DNA of 64,000 nucleotides from Duncaniella dubosii (lineage in GTDB: Bacteria > Bacteroidota > Bacteroidia > Bacteroidales > Muribaculaceae). Within the stretch, counting starts at the first letter, position 1. The number at the start of each line of letters is the position of its first letter. Of this stretch, positions 54,348-62,682 are shown one piece after another. The notes under the pieces are model-generated. The model ran no database searches and was not told the origin of the DNA. It saw only the letters and a list, made by a program, of their open reading frames with translations. Made by a program: the position numbers and the translations under genes. Where the stretch lies: contig NZ_CP039396.1 of NCBI RefSeq assembly GCF_004803915.1, positions 744,001 through 808,000 of the forward strand, read 5' to 3'.

Positions 54348-55283
54348 ATGAAGAAAAATTTACTACTTCTCGCTTCTCTCGCAGTAGCTTTCGGAGCTTC
54401 TGCACAAGTTGAAACCATTTTCTTCGATTCAACTATCGTACCTGAAAAAACTACCGTTGACGGCGGCACCGTGCTCGGTCAGGGTGAAGCCGGCACATTC
54501 AAAGTTGCTTACACCGATGACTGGGGTCCCCAGAGCATCGCGATGGACAACTACAACGCAATCAGAATCAACGGCGTTGACCTCGGCAAAATGCCTTCAG
54601 GTATCGGCGGCAGCACTAACCCCGCCGGCTGGTCAACCTCAACTGCAGCCACCGGTGGTGCTGTTTTCCTCTTTGAAGCAGCAAAAGACGGTTATGTGAC
54701 CATCCCCTCTAAGTTCTCTTCAAACAAGAACTACTGGGCATTCGAAGGTCTTGCAGGAGAAGGTGAGCTGTGCCTGTCTTACACTCTCGCAATCGAAGGC
54801 GTATCAATCGGCCAGCCCATTGTCTATACTCTTCCCGCTGACGCTGAGGGTTACCTCAACCTCGCTGCAGCCGACATCGAAAAGTATGTTGACGGTACTT
54901 CTGTAAGATGGCCTGAGAAGATCGCTTTCGGCGCTGACGCTGCCGATATCAAGAAAAACGGTTTCGGCGTCATGATGTTCCCCGTTTACGCAGGATGCAA
55001 GTACCTCTTCGGTGCTCAGGGTTCAAAGATGATCACCTGCGGTGCTATCTTCACTACAGAAAAGCCCTCTGTAACACTCTACGGCATTCCCGCTGAAGGC
55101 GAAGACGCTCCTGCTGAATTCGCAGTGAACTACCCCGGCGCTGACACATCGGCCATCGAGTCTATCATCACCGACCAGACTGTTGACGAAAACGCTCCTA
55201 TCTACAACGTGATGGGCCAGCGCGTCACCAAAGAATATAAGGGTATTCTTATTCAGAACGGCAAGAAGTTTGTAAACTTCTAA
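54348..55283 (+). CDS. Hypothetical secreted protein with C-terminal sorting-type tail
   Basis: 311 residues from the ATG at 54348, which begins a signal peptide (MKKNLLLLASLAVAFGASAQ); upstream in-frame codons to 54321 are rejected. The body is beta-rich with no family I recognise. The last 30 residues (APIYNVMGQRVTKEYKGILI then QNGKKFVNF) match the short C-terminal motif YNxxGQRV...G(I/L)YIxNGKK(F/V) on many secreted Bacteroidales proteins, resembling type IX-type sorting tails. Likely part of the second SusCD locus, or a highly expressed surface protein. Confidence 0.72.
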   Translation: MKKNLLLLASLAVAFGASAQVETIFFDSTIVPEKTTVDGGTVLGQGEAGTFKVAYTDDWGPQSIAMDNYNAIRINGVDLGKMPSGIGGSTNPAGWSTSTAATGGAVFLFEAAKDGYVTIPSKFSSNKNYWAFEGLAGEGELCLSYTLAIEGVSIGQPIVYTLPADAEGYLNLAAADIEKYVDGTSVRWPEKIAFGADAADIKKNGFGVMMFPVYAGCKYLFGAQGSKMITCGAIFTTEKPSVTLYGIPAEGEDAPAEFAVNYPGADTSAIESIITDQTVDENAPIYNVMGQRVTKEYKGILIQNGKKFVNF

Positions 55284-55313
55284 TAAAGAATTCATACACA
55301 ATTCTATTTCGCA

Positions 55314-55357
55314 TCAGAGGGGCATTGTCGCGAGACATCGCCTCTCTGAACTTTTTT
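55314..55357 (+). terminator. Terminator closing the second SusCD locus
   Basis: TCAGAGGGGC pairs with GCCTCTCTGA across a 16-nt loop, then CTTTTTT-type tract (six T). Confidence 0.82.
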
Positions 55358-55512
55358 AGCCCGGCAGAAATCCGGAGCATACCTGACTATGGCTTCATCC
55401 GCCGCCATTGCCTGACGGCCGTCTCCACTGCCCACAGCTCTCTTTTTCACTCTTTTAAACCGCCTTAAGCATTTTTTTTGCAAAATGTGGATGGAATTTC
55501 CGCGAAAAGAGT

Positions 55513-55520
55513 TACTTTTG
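55513..55520 (+). promoter_or_regulatory. Ferredoxin promoter -7 box
   Basis: TACTTTTG at 55513-55520, followed by C, 85 bp before the ferredoxin ATG. The -33 element is not clear. Confidence 0.5.
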
Positions 55521-55604
55521 CAAGACAATTTCAAAGCGCGGTGCAAAACCGTGGAAACAGAAAAATATTCGTATAAATTATCTAACAACCAAAATTAATC
55601 TATC

Positions 55605-55775
55605 ATGGCTTACGTAATCACAGACTCTTGCGTGGCTTGTGGCACTTGCCAGCCCGTCTGCCCCGTTGACGCTATCTCTGAAGGCGATATCTACCACATC
55701 GATCCCGATACTTGCATCGAGTGCGGTTCTTGCGCAGAAGTTTGCCCCAGCGAGGCTATCATCCCCGGCGAATAA
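55605..55775 (+). CDS. 2[4Fe-4S] ferredoxin
   Basis: 56 residues, MAYVITDSCVACGTCQPVCP at the start and CIECGSCAEVCPSEAI in the second half. Two classical CxxCxxCxxxCP clusters, all eight cysteines present, so it binds two [4Fe-4S] clusters like clostridial ferredoxin. Low-potential electron carrier for anaerobic enzymes such as pyruvate:ferredoxin oxidoreductase. Too short for many gene callers. Own promoter and terminator. Confidence 0.95.
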   Translation: MAYVITDSCVACGTCQPVCPVDAISEGDIYHIDPDTCIECGSCAEVCPSEAIIPGE

Positions 55776-55813
55776 TCAGCAAGAGAGACTCACTCTTTTA
55801 ACGAAAAGAATTC

Positions 55814-55858
55814 AAAAGCTGCTTCCGGATGTTATAAAACATGGAAGCAGCTTTTTTT
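55814..55858 (+). terminator. Ferredoxin terminator
   Basis: AAAAGCTGCTTCC pairs with GGAAGCAGCTTTT across a 16-nt loop, ending in seven T. Confidence 0.92.
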
Positions 55859-55893
55859 CATTTTTTTCATCCGCCCTATCAAATATAATTATT

Positions 55894-57329
55894 TATTGCT
55901 GTCCGATAAAACTTTTTGAGGCAAAACAAAATTAGGACTGGCACCTATTGCAGGAGTCAGTCCTTTTAGTTTAGTTTGTGTTGGTCAAAACATATTCTAA
56001 ACTATGCCCAAAAGTAGTCATTTTAGCGGACAGCCGCTCTATGGTCAGGTAATAAAACTGCTTGACAAGTCGAAAATTCTTCAGTTTAGCCGCGAATACG
56101 GAGGAGAGAGATATACCAAACGGTTTAACTGCTGGATTCATCTGGTGGTAATGCTCTATGCCGTGATAATGCGATTCGACTCATTGCGTGAGATAACAGC
56201 CAGTTTGCTTGCCGAGACGCGTAAACTGTCTCATATAGGTATTACTTTCAAAATCGGGCGCAGCACACTTGCGGATGCCAACAAGAGGCGCCCCGAAGCT
56301 ATATTTGAGGCTATATATCGTGATCTATATGCCACTTACCGCCACGTTCTTTCCTCGGACAGCCACAGCCGCAAGACTCCAAAATGGATGAAACGACTGC
56401 AGATTATCGACTCCACGACTATTACTCTGTTCTCCAACCTGCTGTTCAAGGGAGTCGGACGCCATCCAAAGACCGGAAAAAAGAAAGGCGGAATCAAGGT
56501 TCATACCGTCATACATGCCAACGAAGGTGTGCCGTCGGATATAAAGTTCACATCAGCGGCTACAAACGACTCATTCATGCTCAAGCCAACAACATTGAGT
56601 AAAGGCGACATAATGGCAATGGACCGCGCATACATCGACTATGAGAAGTTCCAACAACTGACGGAGCGTGGCGTAACATACGTCACCAAGATGAAGAAGA
56701 ACCTGAAATACAGCATATTGTCGGACACTATGTATCAGACTCCTGACGGACTGATGGAGGTCAGGATACAGCAAGTGGAGTTTGTAAAGCAGGTTAAAGG
56801 CGGAGAGGTCATTCGACATAAATCACGCATAATCACTTATGTGGATGTCAAGAAGCGCAAACTGATATCGCTGCTGACCAACGATATGGAGTCCGACCCG
56901 GAGGAAATCATCGCGATATACCGACAGAGATGGGAAATTGAGCTGCTGTTCAAGCAGATGAAACAAAACTTTCCACTTAAATACTTCTATGGCGAGAGCG
57001 CCAATGCCATCAAGATCCAGATCTGGATCACACTAATCGCCAATCTACTGCTGATGGTTATGCAGAAGGGGCTGAAACGCCAGTGGAGCTTCTCCGGGCT
57101 GGCAACAATGGTCAGAATTACCCTGATGTACTACGTTGACTTCAACAGCCTGTTTAACAACCCGGAAAAAGAGTGGGAAATCATCCTTTCCGAGGCCTCC
57201 GGAGCGCCTCCCGAACCGTCATTGTTTGACTGAGGGGGCTTGTAAGGTAAAAAAGAAGACTCGAACACCGTAAAATCAGCGTTCGAGCCATACTTTATTG
57301 CGCTATTTGAGTTTTATCGGACAGCAATA
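55894..57329 (+). mobile_element. Complete IS4-family insertion sequence (1436 bp)
   Basis: Perfect 20-bp terminal inverted repeats TATTGCTGTCCGATAAAACT (55894-55913) and its complement (57310-57329). They are flanked by a 9-bp direct repeat, ATAATTATT, at 55885-55893 and 57330-57338, the target duplication. One full transposase gene inside. The left end has an AGGACTG/CAGTCCT hairpin (55934-55964) followed by TTTTAG, which would stop incoming transcription. The right end has a CTCGAAC/GTTCGAG stem (57260-57287). Confidence 0.95.
56004..57233 (+). CDS. IS4-family transposase (DUF4372 + DDE domain)
   Basis: 409 residues. The N-terminal DUF4372-type segment (SHFSGQPLYGQVIKLLDKSK) is typical of one IS4 subgroup in Bacteroidota. 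The DDE residues lie in LQIIDSTTITL, MAMDRAYIDYEKF and the YREK-like YRQRWEIELLFKQMKQ. No frameshift, so the element may be active. Confidence 0.95.
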   Translation: MPKSSHFSGQPLYGQVIKLLDKSKILQFSREYGGERYTKRFNCWIHLVVMLYAVIMRFDSLREITASLLAETRKLSHIGITFKIGRSTLADANKRRPEAIFEAIYRDLYATYRHVLSSDSHSRKTPKWMKRLQIIDSTTITLFSNLLFKGVGRHPKTGKKKGGIKVHTVIHANEGVPSDIKFTSAATNDSFMLKPTTLSKGDIMAMDRAYIDYEKFQQLTERGVTYVTKMKKNLKYSILSDTMYQTPDGLMEVRIQQVEFVKQVKGGEVIRHKSRIITYVDVKKRKLISLLTNDMESDPEEIIAIYRQRWEIELLFKQMKQNFPLKYFYGESANAIKIQIWITLIANLLLMVMQKGLKRQWSFSGLATMVRITLMYYVDFNSLFNNPEKEWEIILSEASGAPPEPSLFD

Positions 57330-57337
57330 ATAATTAT

Positions 57338-57345
57338 TACATTTG
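57338..57345 (+). promoter_or_regulatory. gdhA promoter -7 box adjoining the IS
   Basis: TACATTTG, 52 bp before the gdhA ATG. Its first T is the last base of the IS target duplication, so everything upstream, including the -33 region, is now IS sequence. No TTTG or TTG lies 19-21 bp upstream. Confidence 0.65.
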
Positions 57346-57396
57346 CACCGTTAACCAAATCATCAATACATACCTTTTCAATTAATTTCTTCTATC

Positions 57397-58734
57397 ATGG
57401 ATATTAACACCATTCTCAACAACCTGGAAGCCAAGCATCCGGGTGAAAAGGAGTATCTTCAGGCAGTCAAGGAAGTCCTCATCTGCGTAGAGGACGTCTA
57501 CAACCAGCATCCTGAATTTGAAAAAGCAAAAATCATCGAGCGCATGGTCGAGCCTGACCGCATCGTCACATTCCGCGTGACTTGGGTCGACGACAAGGGC
57601 GAAGTGCAGAACAACATCGGCTACCGCGTGCAGTTCAACAACGCTATCGGCCCGTACAAAGGCGGCATCCGTTTCCACGCATCGGTCAACCTCTCGATTC
57701 TTAAATTCCTCGGCTTCGAGCAGACTTTCAAAAACGCACTCACCACTCTCCCGATGGGCGGAGCAAAGGGCGGCAGCGACTTCTCGCCACGCGGCAAGAG
57801 CGACGCTGAAATCATGCGTTTCTGTCAGGCATTCATCCTCTGCCTCTGGAAGAACCTCGGACCTGACCGCGACGTGCCCGCAGGCGACATAGGTGTAGGC
57901 GGACGTGAAGTAGGCTACATGTACGGCATGTACAAGAAGCTCGTCAACGAATGCACCGGCACATTCACCGGCAAGGGTCTTGACTTCGGCGGCTCGCTCA
58001 TCCGCCCCGAAGCTACCGGTTTCGGCGCGCTCTACTTCGTGCAGAGCATGCTCGCAGAGAAAAAAGACGACATCAAGGGCAAGACAGTCGCTGTTTCCGG
58101 CTTCGGCAACGTGGCTTGGGGCGCTACCCTCAAGGCTACCGAACTCGGCGCGAAAGTGGTGACAATCTCCGGCCCTGACGGATATATCTACGACCCCGAC
58201 GGAATCTCAGGCGACAAGATTGACTACATGCTCTATCTCCGCGCTACCGGCGAAGACATCGTAGCCCCCTACGCCGAGAAATATCCCAACGCCCAGTTCT
58301 TCCCCGGACAGAAGCCTTGGGGACAGAAAGTCGACATCGCCCTCCCCTGCGCGACACAGAACGAAGTCGACGGCGAAGACGCAAAGAAACTCGTTGCAAA
58401 CGGTGTTGAACTCGTGGCCGAAGTTTCAAACATGGGCTGCACACCCGAAGCGATCGATACCTTCCTCGCATCGAAGACCACATACGCTCCCGGCAAGGCC
58501 GTGAATGCAGGCGGTGTGGCTACCTCAGGTCTCGAAATGAGCCAGAACGCCGAACACCTCCAGTGGAGCGCCGAAGAAGTTGACCGCCGCCTCCATGAAA
58601 TCATGAAGAATATCCACACTCAGTGCGTGAAACACGGCACAGAGCCCGACGGATATATCAACTACATGAAGGGCGCAAACATCGCCGGCTTCATGAAGGT
58701 TGCCAACGCCATGATCGGTCAGGGCATCATCTGA
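57397..58734 (+). CDS. gdhA: NADP-type glutamate dehydrogenase
   Basis: 445 residues, the usual hexameric class-I GDH length. Makes glutamate from 2-oxoglutarate and ammonium, a main nitrogen entry point in Bacteroidales. Motifs: GPYKGGIRFHASVN, PMGGAKGGSDFSPRGKSD (substrate-binding Lys region), VPAGDIGVGGREVGYMYG, and the Rossmann GxGNVAWG (VSGFGNVAWG). C-terminal NAGGVATSGLEMSQNA. Intact. Immediately downstream of the IS element, which may have altered its promoter. Confidence 0.96.
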   Translation: MDINTILNNLEAKHPGEKEYLQAVKEVLICVEDVYNQHPEFEKAKIIERMVEPDRIVTFRVTWVDDKGEVQNNIGYRVQFNNAIGPYKGGIRFHASVNLSILKFLGFEQTFKNALTTLPMGGAKGGSDFSPRGKSDAEIMRFCQAFILCLWKNLGPDRDVPAGDIGVGGREVGYMYGMYKKLVNECTGTFTGKGLDFGGSLIRPEATGFGALYFVQSMLAEKKDDIKGKTVAVSGFGNVAWGATLKATELGAKVVTISGPDGYIYDPDGISGDKIDYMLYLRATGEDIVAPYAEKYPNAQFFPGQKPWGQKVDIALPCATQNEVDGEDAKKLVANGVELVAEVSNMGCTPEAIDTFLASKTTYAPGKAVNAGGVATSGLEMSQNAEHLQWSAEEVDRRLHEIMKNIHTQCVKHGTEPDGYINYMKGANIAGFMKVANAMIGQGII

Positions 58735-58779
58735 TTTCCACGCTGAAAAATACTTAGGAAATTACTTAGAATTCTTAGG

Positions 58780-58902
58780 TACAGAAATTCAGAAATAACA
58801 AAAATAACAGATTTTTATTCTCGTCTGCCGGGATGACATTTTCAGTTTACCCGAATGACTAAAATAAAAATCTGTTATTTTTGTTATTTCTGAATTTCTG
58901 TA
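58780..58902. repeat. Inverted-repeat element, copy C: perfect 40-bp arms
   Basis: The left arm 58780-58819 and right arm 58863-58902 are identical inverted copies, 40 of 40, with a 43-bp spacer. They contain TACAGAAATTCAGAAATAAC and AATAACAGATTTTTATT. It lies between gdhA (stop 58734) and the convergent DUF3109 gene (stop 58924), mirroring the setting of copies A and B. Confidence 0.93.
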
Positions 58903-58923
58903 TCCCTCTTCTCTATCAATCTG

Positions 58924-59550
58924 TCATTTCTGATGCCTGATATCCTCTCCGTATTCTTCCAGATAGGCTTCGCAGGCGAGTTTAAGCTCATCATACCACT
59001 CCTTGCCGAAATGTGCGGTCAACGGCCCTTCGAGAAACTGATAGAGCCTCACCCCGAGCTTGCGTCCAAGCTGTTCGGCCGGCTTGCATATCTTCCACTT
59101 GTGATAGTTGACAGCCGTAAACGAAGGATATTTCGTCAGTCTCACGGGATAGAGCGCACAGGAGGCCGGTTTGCGGAACGCGCCGGTCTTACCCTCGTTA
59201 TACGCACACTCTATGGCACACTGACACAGCCCTCCGGGAGCATAGCAGGTATAGATACAGTTGCGTCCGTCGACAATCTGTGTGACCAGATCACCGTCGG
59301 GATCGAGATAGCTCGTCCCCTCTTCCGCCATCCGCTCCTTGGCCGATGGAAGCAGCTTGTCCTCAAACTGCGGAATCAGACGGTCGATTTCATCGCGTTC
59401 CTCCTCAGTGATCGGCGCACCCGCATCGCCCTCGATGCAGCATTCGCCCTTACACTTTTCAAGGTCGCAGCAAAAAAACACTTCCGCGAGGTCAAGCGAC
59501 ACCAATGTATCCTGTATCTGTAACATAATTTCTTCCTCTGTTTCTTCCAT
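58924..59550 (-). CDS. DUF3109 family cysteine-rich protein
   Basis: 208 residues, or 200 from the inner ATG at 59526. Cysteine clusters FFCCDLEKCKGECCIEGDAG near the N-terminus and CIYTCYAPGGLCQCAIECAY, CALYP, KICKP further on match the DUF3109/YkgJ-type zinc- or iron-binding family. Biochemical role unknown. Last gene of a minus-strand run ung, C-GCAxxG-C-C, DUF5103, DUF3109. Confidence 0.85.
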   Translation of the reverse strand: MEETEEEIMLQIQDTLVSLDLAEVFFCCDLEKCKGECCIEGDAGAPITEEERDEIDRLIPQFEDKLLPSAKERMAEEGTSYLDPDGDLVTQIVDGRNCIYTCYAPGGLCQCAIECAYNEGKTGAFRKPASCALYPVRLTKYPSFTAVNYHKWKICKPAEQLGRKLGVRLYQFLEGPLTAHFGKEWYDELKLACEAYLEEYGEDIRHQK

Positions 59551-59577
59551 TATGGTTTTGTTGGTTTATCCTCTTGT

Positions 59578-60858
59578 TCAATTTCCCGACACAATCATGC
59601 CCACGCCGATCAGCCGGTCGAAACGGCCTCCGCGCGGACGGTAATAGACCCTGACCGTGTATTCGTTGACAGTCTGATAAAAGTCACCCTCGACAGGGGC
59701 GGTCTCGCCTTGCAGACTCCCCGACGGGACGGTGAGATACTGATAGTTGTATGCCCCCTGTTTCAGCATCATCGAATTTTCATAGCGTCCCGTCGCCCGG
59801 TTGTAGACCATGCGCGACACAGGGTCGAACCGCCGCTGGACAAAATCACCGTCGAGAAACACGTCAGCCCCGGCGATTTCCGGCATCTCAAGTCCGAAGT
59901 GGACCATCACATAGTCCGCTTCAGTGTCTGAACGCGACGACGATGACTCGCGGACAAAAAAACGTCCGTGCTGGGTGCTGTCGTAGCTATACGGAATCGC
60001 GCCACGCGGACTGTCCGTGTAAAGCCACATATTATATATAGGCGTATCGGCGCTGATATTCTCCACGCCCATGCCCGGATATGATGTTGAGACCGTCTCG
60101 AAACGGCGATACTCGTTTCCAGCCTTGAAAATCAGGGGACGCAGATGCTCGTAGATCACCCTGTCGCCGAGCACACGCTGCGGAGCGGTCAGCACCACCT
60201 CATTATCGGCTCGACCGTTCTGACTGACAACAATCCGGAGGTCGTTGAACGGATCGTCAATCCCTGCGGCATGTTGCAGATCCACGGTCAGCCCGAGTTG
60301 CTGATGATTCCGGTTTGTGTCTATGTCGGTCAGCGATGTCACCCCAGCATAGACCCCTGCCGAAAAGTCCGACACCCCGAAGCGGGCCTGAAGCAAAGTT
60401 TCGTCAGGATTGCTTTCGTCGTATACGCGCAGCAGATAGTTGCCGGTCTCGGTGATGCGTATCTCGCGGTTGGGAATTGTAATGGAATAGTGCACGTAGT
60501 GGACGAGTGTCGCCCGCGAGAACTCATAGTCCTCAACCTCACCTTCGTTGAAGCCGTCGAGAAACTCCGAAGCCACCAGTCCTTCCGGCTGCCAGAACGC
60601 ATCGCAGTGGATCAGTTCGTAGCGCATGAACCGCCGTTCGTCGCCAAGCTCATCGAAACTCACCGTCAGCCGGCTCAGCGGGTCACCGAGTGTAATCACC
60701 GGGGGAGCGAACTCATTGGCGTCAAGCGTCACCTTCAGCGAACGGAAAGCCGGGTCGAATATGGCCTGCGACGTGTCAGTCACCTCTGCTCTGCCGGCAA
60801 CAAAAAGCCAGAGCAGACACAACGCGGCCAGACAGCGACTAAAAGCCATCGGCCTCAA
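59578..60858 (-). CDS. DUF5103 (type IX secretion plug-like) protein
   Basis: 426 residues with a signal peptide (MAFSRCLAALCLLWLFVAGRA; inner ATG 60849). The DUF5103 pattern is clear: IFDPAFRSLKV, YELIHCDAFWQPEGLVASEFLDGFNEGEVEDYEFS (about 75-110) and the C-terminal YNYQYL...EGDFYQTVNEYTVRVYYRPRG. The family is linked to the plug of the type IX secretion translocon in Bacteroidota. It overlaps the upstream C-GCAxxG-C-C gene by 20 bp. Whether a full type IX system is present cannot be seen in this window. Confidence 0.85.
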   Translation of the reverse strand: MRPMAFSRCLAALCLLWLFVAGRAEVTDTSQAIFDPAFRSLKVTLDANEFAPPVITLGDPLSRLTVSFDELGDERRFMRYELIHCDAFWQPEGLVASEFLDGFNEGEVEDYEFSRATLVHYVHYSITIPNREIRITETGNYLLRVYDESNPDETLLQARFGVSDFSAGVYAGVTSLTDIDTNRNHQQLGLTVDLQHAAGIDDPFNDLRIVVSQNGRADNEVVLTAPQRVLGDRVIYEHLRPLIFKAGNEYRRFETVSTSYPGMGVENISADTPIYNMWLYTDSPRGAIPYSYDSTQHGRFFVRESSSSRSDTEADYVMVHFGLEMPEIAGADVFLDGDFVQRRFDPVSRMVYNRATGRYENSMMLKQGAYNYQYLTVPSGSLQGETAPVEGDFYQTVNEYTVRVYYRPRGGRFDRLIGVGMIVSGN

Positions 60859-61237
60859 ACTGCCGGTGGAGCATCTCGACTCCGTCAGTTATCAGATCGA
60901 TGCAGGGCTTGCGTCCGGGACGTTTCAGCTCCTGACAGACATAAGATCCGTTAAGCTCCTCAAACATGTCGAGCGGCTGCCTCACCTTGGCGTAGAGCGC
61001 CGGACGCTCAAGCTTGTCGTAGACGAGTCCGCACACCATTGCCGCACCAGTCATCACACCGCATACCTCGCCCTTGCCGCCGATTCCGCTTCCGAATCCC
61101 GACGAAATGCGGGCGAGCACTTCGGCATCCACGTCGGTCATATCGTCGAAAGCCATCGCGACACACTGACAGCAGTTACGGCCTTCGCCGCGCAGACGGC
61201 GCGCAAGTTCCTTTCGTTGTTCCAATGTATATTTCAT
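60839..61237 (-). CDS. C-GCAxxG-C-C family redox-type protein
   Basis: 132 residues. Motifs: NCCQCVAMAF near residue 22-31, FGSGIGGKGEVCGVMTGAAMVCGL (about 48-71) and a late Cys (SYVCQELKR). This matches the C_GCAxxG_C_C family (PF09719-type), thought to bind a metal or redox centre. Gene order ung - this gene (31-bp gap) - DUF5103 (overlap) suggests one transcript. Confidence 0.88.
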   Translation of the reverse strand: MKYTLEQRKELARRLRGEGRNCCQCVAMAFDDMTDVDAEVLARISSGFGSGIGGKGEVCGVMTGAAMVCGLVYDKLERPALYAKVRQPLDMFEELNGSYVCQELKRPGRKPCIDLITDGVEMLHRQFEADGF

Positions 61238-61268
61238 GATTCCGAAAAAAATTTTTTACAGTTTGATT

Positions 61269-61958
61269 TTATAAGTTCTGACATCCGTCAACACAACACC
61301 AGTCAACCGGGGTGATTCCTTTCGACACGAGATAGGCATTGGCCCTTGAGAAAGGCTTGCTTCCGAAAAATCCACGCGAGGCGCTGAGCGGCGACGGATG
61401 CGGCGACGTTATGACACAGTGGCGCGAGCGGTCGATGAACTCACCCTTGCGCTGCGCGTATGCCCCCCAGAGGATAAACACAAGATTGTCGCGCTCCGAG
61501 GCAAGCTTGCGGATCGCAGCGTCGGTGAATGTCTCCCATCCCTGATTCTGATGCGAGGCCGGCGCGCCCGCGTCGACCGTAAGAGTCGCGTTCAGGAGCA
61601 ACACGCCCTGACGCGCCCAGCAGCTCAGATCGCCCGACAGCGGAGCCCGACAGCCGAGGTCATCTTCAAGCTCCTTGTAGATGTTGCGCAACGAACGCGG
61701 CAGATCGACACCCGGATTGACCGAAAAACTCAATCCGTTGGCCTGACCATAGCCCGGATAAGGGTCTTGACCGAGAATCACCACCTTCACCTCGTCAAAA
61801 GGACAAGAGTCGAAGGCTGCGAAAATCTTGCCGGCCGGCGGGAAAACCGTCTGACGAGCATAGCGGTCACGCACAAAGGCGGTCAGATGACGGAAGTAGT
61901 CCTTATCCCACTCGTCGGCGAGCGCTTTTTTCCACGAAGAGTCAATTCTAACGTCCAT
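61269..61958 (-). CDS. ung: Uracil-DNA glycosylase, family 1
   Basis: 229 residues. Removes uracil from DNA in base-excision repair. Motif A GQDPYPGYGQANGLSFSV has the catalytic Asp65. LLNATLTVDAGAPASHQNQGW and the DNA-intercalation loop HPSPLSASRGFFG (catalytic His) are complete. First gene of the minus-strand operon; its start at 61958 is divergent from the tRNA-Arg promoter, and a minus-strand TATTTTTG box lies at 61991-61984. Confidence 0.96.
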   Translation of the reverse strand: MDVRIDSSWKKALADEWDKDYFRHLTAFVRDRYARQTVFPPAGKIFAAFDSCPFDEVKVVILGQDPYPGYGQANGLSFSVNPGVDLPRSLRNIYKELEDDLGCRAPLSGDLSCWARQGVLLLNATLTVDAGAPASHQNQGWETFTDAAIRKLASERDNLVFILWGAYAQRKGEFIDRSRHCVITSPHPSPLSASRGFFGSKPFSRANAYLVSKGITPVDWCCVDGCQNL

Positions 61959-61979
61959 TAGTCAAATTTTGATTTGTTC

Positions 61980-62011
61980 TTTGCAAAAATACAAAAAAAT
62001 CACTAATTTTG
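61980..62011 (+). promoter_or_regulatory. Promoter of tRNA-Arg
   Basis: TTTG 61980-61983, a 20-bp spacer, TAATTTTG 62004-62011, about 80 bp before the tRNA. Confidence 0.75.
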
Positions 62012-62091
62012 CATCCCACAATCCGGTGAAAGCACTCCGGCACATCGTAAGCGGTCAAGAAGCCGCCTCGCCGGAGCGTTCATCTCGATTT

Positions 62092-62163
62092 GTTCCCGTA
62101 GTTCAATGGATAGAATATCGGATTCCGGTTCCGACGATTAGGGTTCGACTCCCTACGGGAATA
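62092..62163 (+). tRNA. tRNA-Arg (anticodon CCG)
   Basis: 72-nt cloverleaf: acceptor GTTCCCG/CGGGAAT, D stem GTTC/GAAT, anticodon stem TCGGA/TCCGA with loop TTCCGGT (CCG), T stem TAGGG/CCCTA with loop TTCGACT, discriminator A. CCA is not encoded. Reads CGG codons. Confidence 0.93.
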
Positions 62164-62199
62164 CAACATTTCCACAAAAGCCGCAATCAAGCGAAAGTT

Positions 62200-62406
62200 A
62201 TGAGACACTGGATACTGCTAATTCTATTTTCTGTCAGCCTGATATTCTCAGTCAAGGGATATTTCCGGCCCGCAGCTCCCGAGGCTACCGACTATGACGG
62301 GGTGAAGGCCGAATACAAATCCCTAAGCAAACGCTACTGCCTGATATGCACATGCCTCTTTCTCTACCTGATAATGCAGCAAATCGAATCCATCGGCCTT
62401 GAATAA
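62200..62406 (+). CDS. Small membrane protein, hypothetical
   Basis: 68 residues starting MRHWILLILFSVSLIFSVKG. Two hydrophobic segments (about 4-18 and 44-60) flank a charged loop. No family recognised. It begins 36 bp after the tRNA-Arg and may be read from the same promoter. A longer upstream reading frame would run through the tRNA and is rejected. Confidence 0.5.
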   Translation: MRHWILLILFSVSLIFSVKGYFRPAAPEATDYDGVKAEYKSLSKRYCLICTCLFLYLIMQQIESIGLE

Positions 62407-62428
62407 GCCCCGAGGGTGATAAAATCGG

Positions 62429-62460
62429 TTTGGAGATATGGCAAAAAAGATTTAACTTTG
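62429..62460 (+). promoter_or_regulatory. Promoter of tRNA-Leu
   Basis: TTTG 62429-62432, a 20-bp spacer, TAACTTTG 62453-62460, followed by CG. Confidence 0.8.
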
Positions 62461-62511
62461 CGCCATCAAAGGCCACGCCTCTTGTTTACATCATCCATAA
62501 TCATTAAGGAT

Positions 62512-62595
62512 GCTCGAATGGTGGAATGGTAGACACGAAGGACTTAAAATCCTTTGGTCATTGCGACCGTGCGGGTTCGAGTCCCGCTTCGAGCA
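62512..62595 (+). tRNA. tRNA-Leu (anticodon UAA)
   Basis: 84-nt class II tRNA: acceptor GCTCGAA/TTCGAGC, anticodon stem AAGGA/TCCTT with loop CTTAAAA (TAA), long variable arm TGGTCATTGCGACCG, T arm GCGGGTTCGAGTCCCGC, discriminator A. CCA not encoded. Confidence 0.95.
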
Positions 62596-62682
62596 CAGAC
62601 AAATATCCGCAAGTGAATGTATCCGTCCATAAAGGACTGCACACCACCTGCGGATATTTTTTAGTATCTGATATACACTCCT

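Noticed and set aside
61969..62199. Coding extension upstream of the small membrane protein
   Set aside because: The frame runs through the tRNA-Arg gene and its promoter.
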